The notes: generated by a model from the sequence alone, not told the origin. A stretch of DNA of 64,000 nt from Candidatus Rhodoblastus alkanivorans (GCF_022760755.1 NZ_JAIVFP010000001.1:2336001-2400000), one strand, 5' to 3'. Counted from the first letter of the stretch, positions 35,251-45,332 are shown. Numbers and translations: made by a program.

Positions 35251-38200
35251 ATGGCCAACAAAATGCTTATCGACGCCTCCCACCCCGAAGAGACGCGGGT
35301 GGTGGTGCTGCGTGGAAATAGGGTCGAGGAGTTCGATTTCGAGTCCGCTTCCAAGAAACAGCTGCGCGGCAATATCTATCTGGCGAAAGTCACCCGTGTC
35401 GAACCGTCTCTGCAGGCGGCTTTCGTCGAATATGGTGGGAATCGCCACGGCTTTCTCGCCTTTTCCGAAATCCATCCCGATTATTACCAGATTCCCCACG
35501 CCGACCGGGCTGCTCTGCTCGAGGAGGAGATCCGCGCGCATCGCGAGGAGGACGAGGAAGATTCAAGCCGCCGCCGCAGCCGCCGCAGCCGGCGCGGCGC
35601 CGAGCGCCGCCGCAATCACGACGACGAGCGGGTGACCGGCGAATTCGCCGCCGAGGACGAACAGGCCGGCGCGGTCGAAACGGACGAGGAGACCGTCGAA
35701 ACGGCCGCGGAAGTGGGCGAGCCCGTCCCGGCCGAGGCGGTCGCGGCCGAAGCGCCCGTCGCCGAGGCTCCGGCCGACGAGGCGCGAGCCCAGCAATCCG
35801 CGACCGGGGAATCCGCGGCGGAGGAGGCTCCGGCCGGGGAAGCGCCGGCCGAAAAGGCGCCGGAATGGCTGCCCGAGGATCATGAACTGGCCAGCGATCC
35901 CGAAGGCTTCGCCGTGGTCGAATCCGGCGAAGAGAGCGCGGAAGCCGCGCTCGCGCCCCAGGCCGCCGCCGACCGCGTGGAGAACGGCGAGGAGAACGGC
36001 GAGTCGCAGGACGAGGCCGCCGAGGACGACGAGGCGCGCGCCCGCGATTTCCTCGATCTCGTGCAGCAGAATGGCTCCGAAGCAGGCCGGGAGCGCGAAA
36101 CCCGCGCAAGGAAAAGGAGCCAGGGCGAGAACGAAAACGAGCGCGAAAACGAAGGCGAGAACGGCGAGCACGAGGAAGAAGAGTCGGTCGAACTGCTTGG
36201 CGGCGACGCCATGGACGAGACACATTACCGCGCGCCCCGCCTGCGCCGCCAATATAAGATCCAGGAAGTCATCAAGCGTCGGCAGGTGCTGCTGATCCAG
36301 GTCGTCAAGGAGGAGCGCGGCAACAAGGGCGCGGCATTGACGACTTATCTGTCGCTCGCCGGCCGCTATTCCGTCCTGATGCCCAACACCGCGCGCGGCG
36401 GCGGCATTTCGCGCAAGATCACCGACGTGGGCGACCGCAAGCGCCTCAAGGAGATCGCGCAGGACCTCGACGTTCCGGAAGGGATGGGCGTCATCCTGCG
36501 CACCGCGGGGGCCTCGCGCACCAAGCAGGAAATTCAGCGCGATTTCGAATATCTTATGCGCATGTGGGAACAGGTCCGGGAACTGACCCTGACCTCCAGC
36601 GCCCCCGCCCTGGTCTATGAGGAGGGCTCGCTGATCAAGCGCGCCATCCGCGACCTCTACAACAAGGACATAGACGAGGTCGTGGTCGCGGGCGAGAACG
36701 GCCATCGCGAGGCGCGCGACTTCATGCGCCTGCTGATGCCCTCGCACGTCAAGAACGTGCATCATTATCGCGATCCCCAGCCGATCTTCGCCAAATGGGG
36801 CGCGGAATCGCAGCTCGACGCCCTGTTCCACAACCAGGTGACGCTGAAATCCGGCGGCTATCTGGTCATCAACCAGACCGAGGCCCTCGTCGCGATCGAC
36901 GTCAATTCAGGCCGTTCCACCCGCGAGCACAATATCGAGGACACGGCGCTTCGCACCAATCTCGAAGCCTCGGACGAGGTGGCGCGCCAGCTCCGGCTGC
37001 GCGATCTCGCCGGCCTCATCGTCGTCGATTTCATTGACATGGAGGAGAGCCGGAACAATCGGGCGGTCGAGCGCCGGCTCAAGGAAGCGCTGAAGGACGA
37101 TCGCGCCCGCATCCAGGTCGGCCGCATTTCCCATTTCGGCCTGCTGGAAATGTCGCGCCAGCGCATCCGCACCGGCGTGCTGGAAGGTTCGTCGGTCGTC
37201 TGCCCGCATTGCGCGGGGGCGGGAACCGTGCGCTCGACAGCCTCCGTCGCCGTCCATGTGATGCGCGTTCTGGAGGACGCGCTGATCAAGAGTGCGTCGC
37301 ATAACATCGTCCTGCGCACCCGCACGGACATCGCCCTCTATATACTGAACCACAAGCGCTCATTGTTGCGGCTGATCGAGGAGCGCTTCGGCGTTTCTGT
37401 GACCATCGCCGCCGACGATTCGCTGACCGGCGGCGCTTATCACACCCTGGAGCGCGGCGAACCCGCCGTCGGCCCGTCCGATCCGGCGCGGCGCTTCGAT
37501 CCGCGCCGGCCTATCGAGGATATCGAACCGATCGGCGACGCCGAGCTTGAAGCGGAATTCGAAGAGGAAGCCGAAATCGAGGCTCAAGAGTTCCAGGAGG
37601 CTCAAGAGGCGGAAAATGCCGATGAGCGGGGCGAAGACACGCGCCGCCGCCGTCGTCGCCGCCGCGGGCGTGGGCGCGGTTTCGAACGCGAATCGGTGGG
37701 CGTGGACGCGAATGCGCCGCAGCCCTCGGATGAAGGGCTGGAGACGGTCGCTGAAATCGCCGGCGACCTCGTTACGGCCGTGGCGGAAGAGGACGGCGCC
37801 GAGAATAGCGCGCGTGAGGGCGGCGAAGAACGCCGCCGCGGACGCGGCGCGTGGCGTCGCCGCAACCGCAGCCGGTCGGGCGCGGAAATCGTCGAATTCG
37901 CGGGCGACTGGCGCAAGAGCGCGGAATCCGGCGAGGGGACGTCGGACGAGGCCGCGGCGGCGGATGAAGGCGGCGACGCGCTGATCGAGACCCTGGCGGA
38001 GACGCGGGATTTCCCGCCGCTTCCCACCTGGAACGCCGAGCCGCATCCTGTCGCCGAGACGCCCGAAGCAGTTGCGCCGGCGGACGAGGCGGTAGCCCCG
38101 GCCGAAAGGGAAGCGAAGGCCGAGACGCCTGTCCAAGAGACGCCTGTCCAAGAGGCGCTTGTCCGAGAGACGCCTGCCCGAGAGACGCCTGCCCAAGAGG

Positions 38201-38373
38201 CGGAGGCCCCGAGCCCGCTTTCGGTCGTTCCGTCGGCGCCCAACCCCGACGAGCCCGCTCACGCGGCGGAGCCGGCCCAGCCGGAACTGCCGGTCATTAC
38301 CGCGGCCGATCCCAACATGCCGAAGCGTTCCGGCTGGTGGGCGCGGGCCAAGGCCAATCTGACGGGGCGCTGA
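35251..38373 (+). CDS. rne: Ribonuclease E
   Basis: The 1040-residue protein is RNase E. The S1 domain starts LRGNIYLAKVTRVEPSLQAA (about 38-57) but is interrupted at about residues 97-325 by an acidic, low-complexity insert rich in Glu/Ala; S1-type sequence resumes at about 326. Catalytic Asp550 (AIDVNSGRST) and Asp593 (VVDFIDM) have the same 43-residue spacing as E. coli Asp303/Asp346, and the zinc-link CPHC (651-654) is conserved. The C-terminal 300 residues are disordered, with Arg-rich RNA-binding blocks (RRRRRRRGRGRG) and a five-fold pentapeptide repeat (ETPVQ type, about 958-982, DNA 38122-38196). The enzyme starts mRNA decay and processes rRNA. A terminator follows. Confidence 0.96.
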   Translation: MANKMLIDASHPEETRVVVLRGNRVEEFDFESASKKQLRGNIYLAKVTRVEPSLQAAFVEYGGNRHGFLAFSEIHPDYYQIPHADRAALLEEEIRAHREEDEEDSSRRRSRRSRRGAERRRNHDDERVTGEFAAEDEQAGAVETDEETVETAAEVGEPVPAEAVAAEAPVAEAPADEARAQQSATGESAAEEAPAGEAPAEKAPEWLPEDHELASDPEGFAVVESGEESAEAALAPQAAADRVENGEENGESQDEAAEDDEARARDFLDLVQQNGSEAGRERETRARKRSQGENENERENEGENGEHEEEESVELLGGDAMDETHYRAPRLRRQYKIQEVIKRRQVLLIQVVKEERGNKGAALTTYLSLAGRYSVLMPNTARGGGISRKITDVGDRKRLKEIAQDLDVPEGMGVILRTAGASRTKQEIQRDFEYLMRMWEQVRELTLTSSAPALVYEEGSLIKRAIRDLYNKDIDEVVVAGENGHREARDFMRLLMPSHVKNVHHYRDPQPIFAKWGAESQLDALFHNQVTLKSGGYLVINQTEALVAIDVNSGRSTREHNIEDTALRTNLEASDEVARQLRLRDLAGLIVVDFIDMEESRNNRAVERRLKEALKDDRARIQVGRISHFGLLEMSRQRIRTGVLEGSSVVCPHCAGAGTVRSTASVAVHVMRVLEDALIKSASHNIVLRTRTDIALYILNHKRSLLRLIEERFGVSVTIAADDSLTGGAYHTLERGEPAVGPSDPARRFDPRRPIEDIEPIGDAELEAEFEEEAEIEAQEFQEAQEAENADERGEDTRRRRRRRRGRGRGFERESVGVDANAPQPSDEGLETVAEIAGDLVTAVAEEDGAENSAREGGEERRRGRGAWRRRNRSRSGAEIVEFAGDWRKSAESGEGTSDEAAAADEGGDALIETLAETRDFPPLPTWNAEPHPVAETPEAVAPADEAVAPAEREAKAETPVQETPVQEALVRETPARETPAQEAEAPSPLSVVPSAPNPDEPAHAAEPAQPELPVITAADPNMPKRSGWWARAKANLTGR

Positions 38374-38399
38374 GCCCCGTTTGTGCGGGAATTTGAACT

Positions 38400-38425
38400 G
38401 GACCGCGCCAGCGCGGTCCTTTTCC
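38400..38425 (+). terminator. Rho-independent terminator of rne
   Basis: A perfect 8-bp stem GGACCGCG/CGCGGTCC with loop CCAG is followed directly by TTTTCC. It lies 26 bp after the rne stop and is the best intrinsic terminator in the central part of the window. Confidence 0.85.
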
Positions 38426-38481
38426 TGTGGTTTCCGTGAGTCGCCGAGCGTTTCACGGAGACGCCGTTCGGAAATTCCGTG

Positions 38482-39147
38482 TCAATCGATACGGCGGTTG
38501 AGCGCCTTGACGGCGAGTTCGGTGCGGCTTCGCGCGTTCAGCTTTTCGAGAATCCGGCTGACGTAATTCTTCACGGTGCCTTCGGCGAGCCGGAGTTGCG
38601 TGGCGATCTCTCGATTGCCCTTGCCCGCGACGATGAGTTGGAGGATCGCGTTCTCCCGGTCGGTCAGCGGCTCTTCCGGGGCGATCCCGTCGGCGAGGTT
38701 CGGGGCGCGCCGGACGCGGCGGAATTCGTCGAGCAATTTGCGCGCGACATTGGGCGCGAGACGGGACTGGCCGCGCGAGACGGCGCGGATGGTGTCGAGA
38801 ATTTCGTTCTCGTCGGCGTCCTTGAGCAGATAGGCCTGGGCGCCGGCGCAGATCGAGTCGAAGATCAGGTCGTCGGTGTCGTAAGTGGTCAGGATGATCA
38901 CCTGCGCTTCGGGGCAGTCGCACAGGATTTGGCGCGTCGCGGCGATGCCGTTGAGGCGCGGCATCTGGATGTCGAGCAGCACGACGTCGGGCAGGTAGCG
39001 GCGCGCCGCCTGAACCGCCTCCACGCCGTCGGCGGCCTGAGCGACGATTTCGAAATCCGCCTCCAGCGCCAGCATGGAGGCGAAAGCCCTCCGGATCATC
39101 GGCTGATCCTCGGCGATCAGAATGCGAATGCGTTCGTCCGGCCGCAA
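38482..39147 (-). CDS. NarL/LuxR-type response regulator
   Basis: The 221-residue protein has a receiver domain with the acidic pair in IAEDQPM (Glu13, Asp14), phospho-acceptor Asp59 in VVLLDIQMP and the Lys in YLLKDAD. A C-terminal LuxR helix-turn-helix has LTDRENAILQLIVAGKGNREIA and LAEGTVKNYVSRILEKL. It should bind DNA when phosphorylated. The start is a TTG at 39147 preceded by GGCGGGGG; no family-consistent ATG lies nearby. Its probable partner kinase is the next gene upstream on the same strand, separated by 432 bp. Confidence 0.92.
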   Translation of the reverse strand: MRPDERIRILIAEDQPMIRRAFASMLALEADFEIVAQAADGVEAVQAARRYLPDVVLLDIQMPRLNGIAATRQILCDCPEAQVIILTTYDTDDLIFDSICAGAQAYLLKDADENEILDTIRAVSRGQSRLAPNVARKLLDEFRRVRRAPNLADGIAPEEPLTDRENAILQLIVAGKGNREIATQLRLAEGTVKNYVSRILEKLNARSRTELAVKALNRRID

Positions 39148-39579
39148 TGAATTTCCCCCGCCGCGAAAAGGCGCGACGCCTCGTTGTCAATCCCCATGAG
39201 AGGAAAACAGTTTTGCGAAAACTTCATGGCCGTGCGATTCAACAGCATGTTTTAATTTCGTAAACAGTTTCGTCCGCACGGGCGAGCGACGCCAGGCGTC
39301 TGACGCGAAAAACCGCAACGGCCGGCGAAAAGGCCCGTATTTTGGCCCCGGACGCAAGCCGCGATCGATCGGAACGGCGCGCCGGGCCAGAAAGGGCGTA
39401 AGAGCTTGAGCCAAGCCAGATGAAGTTTCCGCGAAATCTTTTAACGGCTTTTTTAGAAAATTGCAATTTCATTTAAAAACAATAAATTATAATCTAATTG
39501 GGCTAAATGAGGCGCGGCGGCGATGAATTCGCCACGCGCTTGAAGCTGAATCGGCTTCCATTAAACAGAATAGTCTTCG
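39148..39579 (-). promoter_or_regulatory. 432-bp gap with AT-rich island between kinase and response regulator genes
   Basis: No convincing gene is present. The part from about 39425 to 39530 is strikingly AT-rich for this genome and contains TATAAT readable on both strands (39486-39491 minus, 39488-39493 plus) but no good -35 partner at standard spacing. A promoter here would give the response regulator a leader of over 300 nt, separate from the kinase transcript. Confidence 0.4.
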
Positions 39580-41028
39580 TTAAGACTTATGGCTGAAAGG
39601 CGTTTCCGTCCCTGCGCTTCGCGGGCCGGGGAGCGTGACTTCGATCCGGACGCCGCCGCCTTTTTCGGCGCGCAGATCGAAAGACGCGCCGATCATGTCG
39701 GCCTGCTCGCGCATCCCCATCAGGCCGAAATGGCCGGGTTGGACCTCGACCGGCTCGAAGCCTTGTCCGTCATCGGCGACGATCAGCGCGACGGCGCGTG
39801 ACGGGTCGGCGGAAAGCCGCAAACTCACGCCTCGCGCATTGGCGTGCAATTCCACGTTGCGCAATGCTTCTTCCGCGATCCGGTAAAGGGCCGCGGCCGC
39901 CGCGCCGCTGACGGGCCGCGCGTGCTCGTCGATTTCGGCGAGGGTATGGACGCCGGTGCGCGAGGAGAAGCGCGCGGCCAAAGCCTCCAGCGCCGCGCCC
40001 AGGCCCTGGCTTTCGACGGTCTGGCCTCGCAGGTCGGAGAGCGCGGCGCGGGCCCGAGCCAAGCCGTCGCGCACGGCGGTGTCGGCGTGGGTCAGTTCTT
40101 CGAGCAGGCGCGGCGACGCGTCAGGCCCGGCGACCTTTCGGATCAGCCGCAATTGCGGCGCGAGCGCCACCAACGACTGGACCAAAGTGTCGTGCAGGTC
40201 GTGGGCGATGCGCAGGCGCTCGCGCATGACGGCGGCGCGGCGGGCCTCGTCGGCGCCGCGCGCGGCCTCCGCGCGCAAACGGCGAAGATCCGTGACGTCG
40301 CGGCCCAAAGCCTGGAATTCGCCGGGGCCGTTCTTGTCCCCGACCCAGTGCACGCTCCACCAGATCCATACCGAAGCGCCGCCGGGGAGTTGCAATTCCT
40401 GTTCGAAGGAGGCGTCGTCGGCCGGCCCCAGCAGGGCGCGCCAGCCGTCCTGGGGCGAATGGCCCAATACGTCGTCGATCGCACGGCCGAGCAGGAAGCG
40501 CTCGTCCTCGCGTAGCACGGCGCAGGCGAAGGCGTTGACGAAAGTGACCCGCAGATCGGTCGAGAGGCGGAACACGAGATCGTTGGCGCTTTCGACGATG
40601 TCGCAATAAAGCGCCGCCTGTTCGCGGATCAGCCGTCCGGCGGCGGCGGCCTGATCGGCAAGCAGGAGCGCCTCGCGCCTTTCCTGGGCGAACTGACGCT
40701 CGACTTCCAGCGCGCCGCAATCAGAGTTGACGAAAACCAGGAAGCGTTCAGGTCGGGGCGCGTACAGGACCGAAACCGAAAACGGCGTTGAGTCTTCGGG
40801 CGGAAGCCGCACGCCGGGCAGGTCGAGGGCGACGCGGCGCCCCTCGCGCAGAGCGTCGAATTCCAGCTCCATTGCGAAAAAAACGGGTGATTCCGTAATG
40901 AGGGCGCCGGGCGGGGGCGCCCAATCCATGAGCGCACCGACCCGGTCGATCACCTTGAGCCCGGGGTCGAGGCGGGCGTAGCCGAAAATGCGGCGGGACA
41001 GGGCGAGGGCGAGGTCTGAATCGTTCAT
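39580..41028 (-). CDS. PAS-containing sensor histidine kinase, NarX/HisKA_3 type
   Basis: The 482-residue protein has no obvious membrane helix, so it is probably a cytosolic sensor. An N-terminal region of unclear type is followed by a short coiled segment (EVERQFAQERREALLLADQ). A PAS domain comes next (DIVESANDLVFRLSTDLRVTFVN), then the HisKA_3 H-box RLRIAHDLHDTLVQSLVAL. The HATPase domain ends with VADDGQGFEP and HFGLMGMREQADMIGA. This class pairs with LuxR-type regulators such as the one encoded downstream. The ATG at 41028 is chosen because the longer frame would begin in the malic enzyme intergenic region. The signal sensed cannot be read. Confidence 0.88.
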   Translation of the reverse strand: MNDSDLALALSRRIFGYARLDPGLKVIDRVGALMDWAPPPGALITESPVFFAMELEFDALREGRRVALDLPGVRLPPEDSTPFSVSVLYAPRPERFLVFVNSDCGALEVERQFAQERREALLLADQAAAAGRLIREQAALYCDIVESANDLVFRLSTDLRVTFVNAFACAVLREDERFLLGRAIDDVLGHSPQDGWRALLGPADDASFEQELQLPGGASVWIWWSVHWVGDKNGPGEFQALGRDVTDLRRLRAEAARGADEARRAAVMRERLRIAHDLHDTLVQSLVALAPQLRLIRKVAGPDASPRLLEELTHADTAVRDGLARARAALSDLRGQTVESQGLGAALEALAARFSSRTGVHTLAEIDEHARPVSGAAAAALYRIAEEALRNVELHANARGVSLRLSADPSRAVALIVADDGQGFEPVEVQPGHFGLMGMREQADMIGASFDLRAEKGGGVRIEVTLPGPRSAGTETPFSHKS

Positions 41029-41080
41029 GCCCTGGAACTTAATGATTTTTAACGTCTTTGTCCCGCCCTTTTGCGTTGCG

Positions 41081-43384
41081 TCAAGCCATGTCGTCCTCAT
41101 CGTCCCGGCGTTGCGCCTCGCCGACCGCGACCGCGGTCATGTTCACCACGCCGCGCGCGGTGATCGAAGGCGTCAGGACATGGGCGGGTTTCGCCGCGCC
41201 GAGCAGAATCGGGCCGACGGGCAAGGCGTCGGTCAGGGTTTTCGTCATCTGATAGGCGATATTGGCGGAGGACAGATCCGGCATGATCAGCACATTGGCC
41301 TCGCCTTTGAGCAGCGATCCGGGCAGGACGAGGTTGCGCACATCCTGCGAGAGGGCAGTGTCGGCCGCCATTTCGCCGTCGACTTCGAGATCGGGCGCGC
41401 GCTGGCGGATGATCTCCATGGCTTCGCGCATCTTCGCCGCCGCTGGCGAAAAACTGTCCGATCCGAAATCCGAATGGGACAGCAAAGCGATCTTGGGCTC
41501 GACGCCGAAGCGGCGAACATGGACCGCGCAGAGCAGGGCGGTCTCGGCGACCTCTGCCGCGGTCGGATCGCGCCGGACATGGGTGTCCGCCATGAAGAAA
41601 GCGCCCTTGCCGGTAATGAGCATGCTCATCGACGAATAATCGCTGATCCCCGGCGCGACGCCGACGATGTCGCGCAGATAGGCGAGGCGCGCGCCGAACC
41701 GCCCTTCCAGCCCGCACAGCAAGGCGTCGGCCTCGCCACGGACCAGCGCCAGCGCGCCGATGACGGTGGCGTTGGTGCGCACCAAAGTGCGCGCGGTTGC
41801 GGGGTTGACGCCACGCCGCCCGGCGACCGACAGCAATGTAGCGACATAATCGTTGTAGCGCGGGTCGTCCTGCGGATCGATCAGCTCGAAATCGCGGTCG
41901 GGGGCGATCGACAGGCCGAAGGTTTTGAGCCTCTTCTCGACCACGCCGCGCCGGCCGATCAGGATCGGCTTGGCGATGCCTTCCTCGATCACCGATTGCA
42001 CCGCGCGCAGCACGCGCTCGTCCTCGCCTTCGCTATAGACCACGCGCTTGGGATGGGCCTTGGCCGCATGCATCAGCGGCTTCATGATGAAGCCGGAGCG
42101 ATAGACGGTGCGCTCCAGCTTTTCCTGATAGGCGTCGAAATCCTCGATCGGCTTTTTGGCGACGCCGCTGTCCATCGCGGCGCGGGCGACGGCCGGCGCG
42201 ATGCGCAGGATCAGACGCGGGTCGAAGGGCGACGGGATCAGCGAATTCTTGCCATAGACCGGGGCGACGCCGCTATAGGCGCGGGCCACCACGTCGGAGG
42301 GCGCCTCGCGCGCCAGCGCTGAAATGGCCTCGACGGAAGCGAGTTTCATCGCTTCGTTGATGGTGGTGGCGTGGACGTCGAGCGCGCCGCGGAAAATATA
42401 GGGGAAACAGAGGACGTTGTTGACCTGGTTGGGATAATCCGAACGGCCGGTGCACAGCATCGCGTCGGGCCGGACGGCGAGCGCGTCCTCGGGCAGGATT
42501 TCGGGATTGGGATTGGCCAAAGCCAGGATCAGCGGCGTCGGCGCCATGGTCTTGACCATGGCGGGCTTGAGCACGCCGCCGGCGGAAAGGCCCAGGAAGA
42601 CGTCGGCTCCGGGGATGATTTCGGCGAGCGTACGCGCGGCGGTGTCCTGCGCGAAAGTTTCCTTGATCGGGTCCATGAGCTTGTTGCGGCCTTTATAGAC
42701 CACGCCCTCGATGTCCGAGACGAAGATGTTTTCCCGCCGCGCGCCGAGCGCGACCAGCAGTTCGAGGCAGGCCAGCGCCGCCGCGCCGGCGCCCGAGGCG
42801 ACGATTTTCGCCTCCGCCATCTTCTTGCCGGCGAGATCGAGGCCGTTGCGCACGGCGGCGCCGACGATGATCGCGGTGCCGTGCTGGTCGTCATGGAAGA
42901 CCGGGATCGTCAGGCGCTCGCGCAGGCGCTTCTCCACCTCGAAGCACTCAGGCGCCTTGATGTCTTCGAGATTGATCCCGCCGAAGGTCGGCTCCAGGGC
43001 CGCGATCACATCCACCAGCATGTCAACGTCATGGGCGGCGATTTCGATATCGAAAACGTCGATGCCGGCGAATTTCTTGAACAGGACGGCCTTGCCCTCC
43101 ATGACCGGCTTGGCGGCGAGGGGGCCTATATCGCCCAGCCCCAGCACGGCGGTGCCATTGGTGACCACGGCGACGAGGTTCTGGCGGACGGTGTATTCGG
43201 CGGCCTTGGCGGGGTCGGCGGCGATTTCGAGGCAGGGCGCGGCGACGCCTGGCGAATAGGCCAGCGCCAGGTCGCGCTGGTTGCCGAGCGGCTTGGTGGC
43301 GCGGATCTCCATTTTGCCCGGGCGCGGATGGGCATGGTAGACCAGCGCGCCCGATTGCAGATCGGACGAAATCTTTTCAGTCAT
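41081..43384 (-). CDS. maeB: NADP-dependent malic enzyme with C-terminal phosphotransacetylase-like domain
   Basis: The 767-residue protein has the two-part MaeB layout. The malic enzyme half (about 1-430) shows [29 protein letters not shown]-type sequence, [12 protein letters not shown] and [13 protein letters not shown], plus nucleotide-binding [17 protein letters not shown]. The second half (about 430-767) resembles phosphate acetyltransferase ([42 protein letters not shown]) and is usually regulatory in these fusions. The enzyme oxidatively decarboxylates malate to pyruvate, making NADPH. ATG 43384 ([12 protein letters not shown]) matches family starts; upstream in-frame codons are unlikely. 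Confidence 0.95.
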   Translation of the reverse strand: MTEKISSDLQSGALVYHAHPRPGKMEIRATKPLGNQRDLALAYSPGVAAPCLEIAADPAKAAEYTVRQNLVAVVTNGTAVLGLGDIGPLAAKPVMEGKAVLFKKFAGIDVFDIEIAAHDVDMLVDVIAALEPTFGGINLEDIKAPECFEVEKRLRERLTIPVFHDDQHGTAIIVGAAVRNGLDLAGKKMAEAKIVASGAGAAALACLELLVALGARRENIFVSDIEGVVYKGRNKLMDPIKETFAQDTAARTLAEIIPGADVFLGLSAGGVLKPAMVKTMAPTPLILALANPNPEILPEDALAVRPDAMLCTGRSDYPNQVNNVLCFPYIFRGALDVHATTINEAMKLASVEAISALAREAPSDVVARAYSGVAPVYGKNSLIPSPFDPRLILRIAPAVARAAMDSGVAKKPIEDFDAYQEKLERTVYRSGFIMKPLMHAAKAHPKRVVYSEGEDERVLRAVQSVIEEGIAKPILIGRRGVVEKRLKTFGLSIAPDRDFELIDPQDDPRYNDYVATLLSVAGRRGVNPATARTLVRTNATVIGALALVRGEADALLCGLEGRFGARLAYLRDIVGVAPGISDYSSMSMLITGKGAFFMADTHVRRDPTAAEVAETALLCAVHVRRFGVEPKIALLSHSDFGSDSFSPAAAKMREAMEIIRQRAPDLEVDGEMAADTALSQDVRNLVLPGSLLKGEANVLIMPDLSSANIAYQMTKTLTDALPVGPILLGAAKPAHVLTPSITARGVVNMTAVAVGEAQRRDDEDDMA

Positions 43385-43483
43385 CGCGGAATCCCCGAGG
43401 GCGTGAACAGCCCGAAGGTTGTTCGCGCGGTCTGCAGATTTTTGCAAGTTACATTGCAGGACGGCGGGCGCCGTTCTCCCGGA

Positions 43484-44755
43484 TCAGAGGCGGGTTCCGG
43501 GCGCCGGCTTGGCGGAGTTGGACGTTCCTTGCGAGCCGGTGACCTCCAATTTGTCGAGAAAGGACGCCGTATTGGAAATATGGACCAATTCGCCCAGTTT
43601 GAGCGGCGCGCCCTTGCCCTTGATCCGGAGCGTCAGCACTTTCGGATCGGCGATGAAACGGTCCAACTCCTTGGCGACGGCGTCCACTGCGGAGGCGCCG
43701 GAGAACAGCATCGGCGCCTGTGCGATGATCGCGCGCCATTCGCTCTTGACCGCTTCGGGCGTTTTGCCCTGGCTGAGCGAGAAAAAGGCCACGATCTTTT
43801 CGAACAGGCCGGAATTGGTCACGTCGATCTGCGCCCAATCGAGGGTGGAATCAAGCAGCGCCTGCTGGCGCGCCGCCTTTTCGCCGACGAAGGCGGTCTC
43901 GCCTACGCCGGAAATCCTGGCGCTCAGCGCGATCCGGCCGATCTTCTTGAGGTCGAGCGCATAGGTCTTGAGAGAATAGACCTTGGTTGCGGGGTCATAG
44001 GCGCCAGCGACTTCGAAATCGGCGTCGAGTTGGGAATAGCCGAAGGCGGCGAGGTTCGAGCCCATGCGCGAAGTCGGCGGCATTTTCAGCGTGATGCCGG
44101 TCAGCGACGCCGCCCCGTCGAGCGGCGCGCCGTCGGCGTTGAAATTCTGGTCGATCTTCGCCGCGCCGACGTGCAGCAGAATCCGGTTGCCGCCCGGCGC
44201 GCCGGCGGGGGTGGCCTTGTCCACGGCGGAGAGTTCGCCGCCTTCCCACGCCAGATGTGAAAAGCGAAATGCGGCGCCGCCGGGATCGCCCGCGCGCAGC
44301 GCCGCCGCGAGACCGGGCATGGAGATTTTCTCGACCCGCAGCGCGCCGAGATGAAGGGTCGCGTCGCCGGCGTCGTCGGGCAGCACGCCGTCGGTCGAGC
44401 CGATGGACAGAACCTGCGCGCCGCCCTGGGCGATGTTCTGGGCGACGATGTCCTTGACCGTAAAATTATCGCCATTGACGGTCTCGACGTCGGCCTCGGG
44501 AATTCGCAGCTCCCTCGCGGTCATCCGCCCCAGCATGGCCCCGGCGTCCTCGCGCGACAGGGCCCCGGAGAACAGGCGGGTCGCCTCGTCTTCGGTGAGG
44601 TTGCAATCCTTCAGGGTGATGTTCTTGAAGGTGATTTTTTCGCCCGTGCGCCCATTGAGCACAGTCTGGCCGATAGCGAGATCGGCCGCCGCCGCCGGCG
44701 CGGCGGCGAGGACCAGGCCTAGAAAGAGAAAAGCGGCGCGAAAAAATTGCGGCAT
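43484..44755 (-). CDS. Secreted/periplasmic protein of unknown function
   Basis: The 423-residue protein starts MPQFFRAAFLFLGLVLAAAPAAA, a clear signal peptide with cleavage near residue 23. The start at 44755 has a strong ribosome-binding site (GGAGG seven bases before the ATG). The mature part shows repeated beta-strand-like blocks that begin with short Val/Leu-rich runs and no catalytic motif I recognise. One stretch (FNADGAPLDGAASLTGITLKMPP) hints at an AsmA/DUF-like periplasmic beta structure, but I would not assign a family. It follows after 99 bp upstream of maeB on the same strand and is divergent from the rhodanese gene. Confidence 0.75.
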   Translation of the reverse strand: MPQFFRAAFLFLGLVLAAAPAAAADLAIGQTVLNGRTGEKITFKNITLKDCNLTEDEATRLFSGALSREDAGAMLGRMTARELRIPEADVETVNGDNFTVKDIVAQNIAQGGAQVLSIGSTDGVLPDDAGDATLHLGALRVEKISMPGLAAALRAGDPGGAAFRFSHLAWEGGELSAVDKATPAGAPGGNRILLHVGAAKIDQNFNADGAPLDGAASLTGITLKMPPTSRMGSNLAAFGYSQLDADFEVAGAYDPATKVYSLKTYALDLKKIGRIALSARISGVGETAFVGEKAARQQALLDSTLDWAQIDVTNSGLFEKIVAFFSLSQGKTPEAVKSEWRAIIAQAPMLFSGASAVDAVAKELDRFIADPKVLTLRIKGKGAPLKLGELVHISNTASFLDKLEVTGSQGTSNSAKPAPGTRL

Positions 44756-44937
44756 CAAGCGGCCTCCGGCAGGCAGTTTCAGCGGATTCGCGGGATTTGC
44801 CAAGCCGTTGGCGGCGGTTGGCTGGAACGACGCTTGCTAGTGAGTTACACACTCGCGTCAAAAGTCTGGCGACAAGTTGGAAATGTCGGCGCCGACGGCT
44901 ATTTAAGCCGGGAATGGAATTTGCTGGAGCAAGTGGA

Positions 44938-45252
44938 ATGGTGGACGTGGTCACCCGGGATGAGGTCAAGGCGGGGCTGGCGGACGGATCGATCACGCTG
45001 ATCGACGTGCGCGAGCCGAACGAATTTGCGGCGGGTCATATCGCAGGCGCGACTCTTATGCCGCTGTCGCGGTTCGATCCCTCGAAATTACCGCGCGACC
45101 CTGGCAAACGCATTGTTTTCTGCTGCCGCTCCGGCCAGCGCACCCTCCAGGCGATCGAAATGTCGCGCCTGTTCGGCCGCGGCGACGCCTGCGCCCATTA
45201 CGCCGGCTCGATGCTGGATTGGGTTCGCGCCGGCGAGCCGGTCGAGGTCTGA
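44938..45252 (+). CDS. Single-domain rhodanese-like sulfurtransferase
   Basis: The 104-residue protein is one rhodanese domain: TLIDVREPNEFAAGHIAGA with the conserved DVRE, and the active loop CRSGQRT with nucleophile Cys63. A six-residue loop of this kind fits sulfur transfer rather than Cdc25-type phosphatases. Its substrate is unknown. I chose the ATG at 44938, which begins just before the domain; an in-frame ATG about eight codons upstream is possible. Confidence 0.9.
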   Translation: MVDVVTRDEVKAGLADGSITLIDVREPNEFAAGHIAGATLMPLSRFDPSKLPRDPGKRIVFCCRSGQRTLQAIEMSRLFGRGDACAHYAGSMLDWVRAGEPVEV

Positions 45253-45332
45253 GGCGCGCTTCGGGCCGGCGCTGAAAGCAGTTCGCAATGTCGGATCGGC
45301 GTTGCGGACCTCAGGTTTGCCCCTCACCTGAC

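Noticed and set aside
34523-35321. Overlapping plus- and minus-strand small frames in the rne leader
   Set aside because: No product features, no ribosome-binding sites, and Arg-rich composition typical of chance frames.
42371-44260. Plus-strand open frame of 629 codons opposite maeB and the orphan periplasmic gene
   Set aside because: Spans two real genes and their gap on the other strand, with no plausible protein features.
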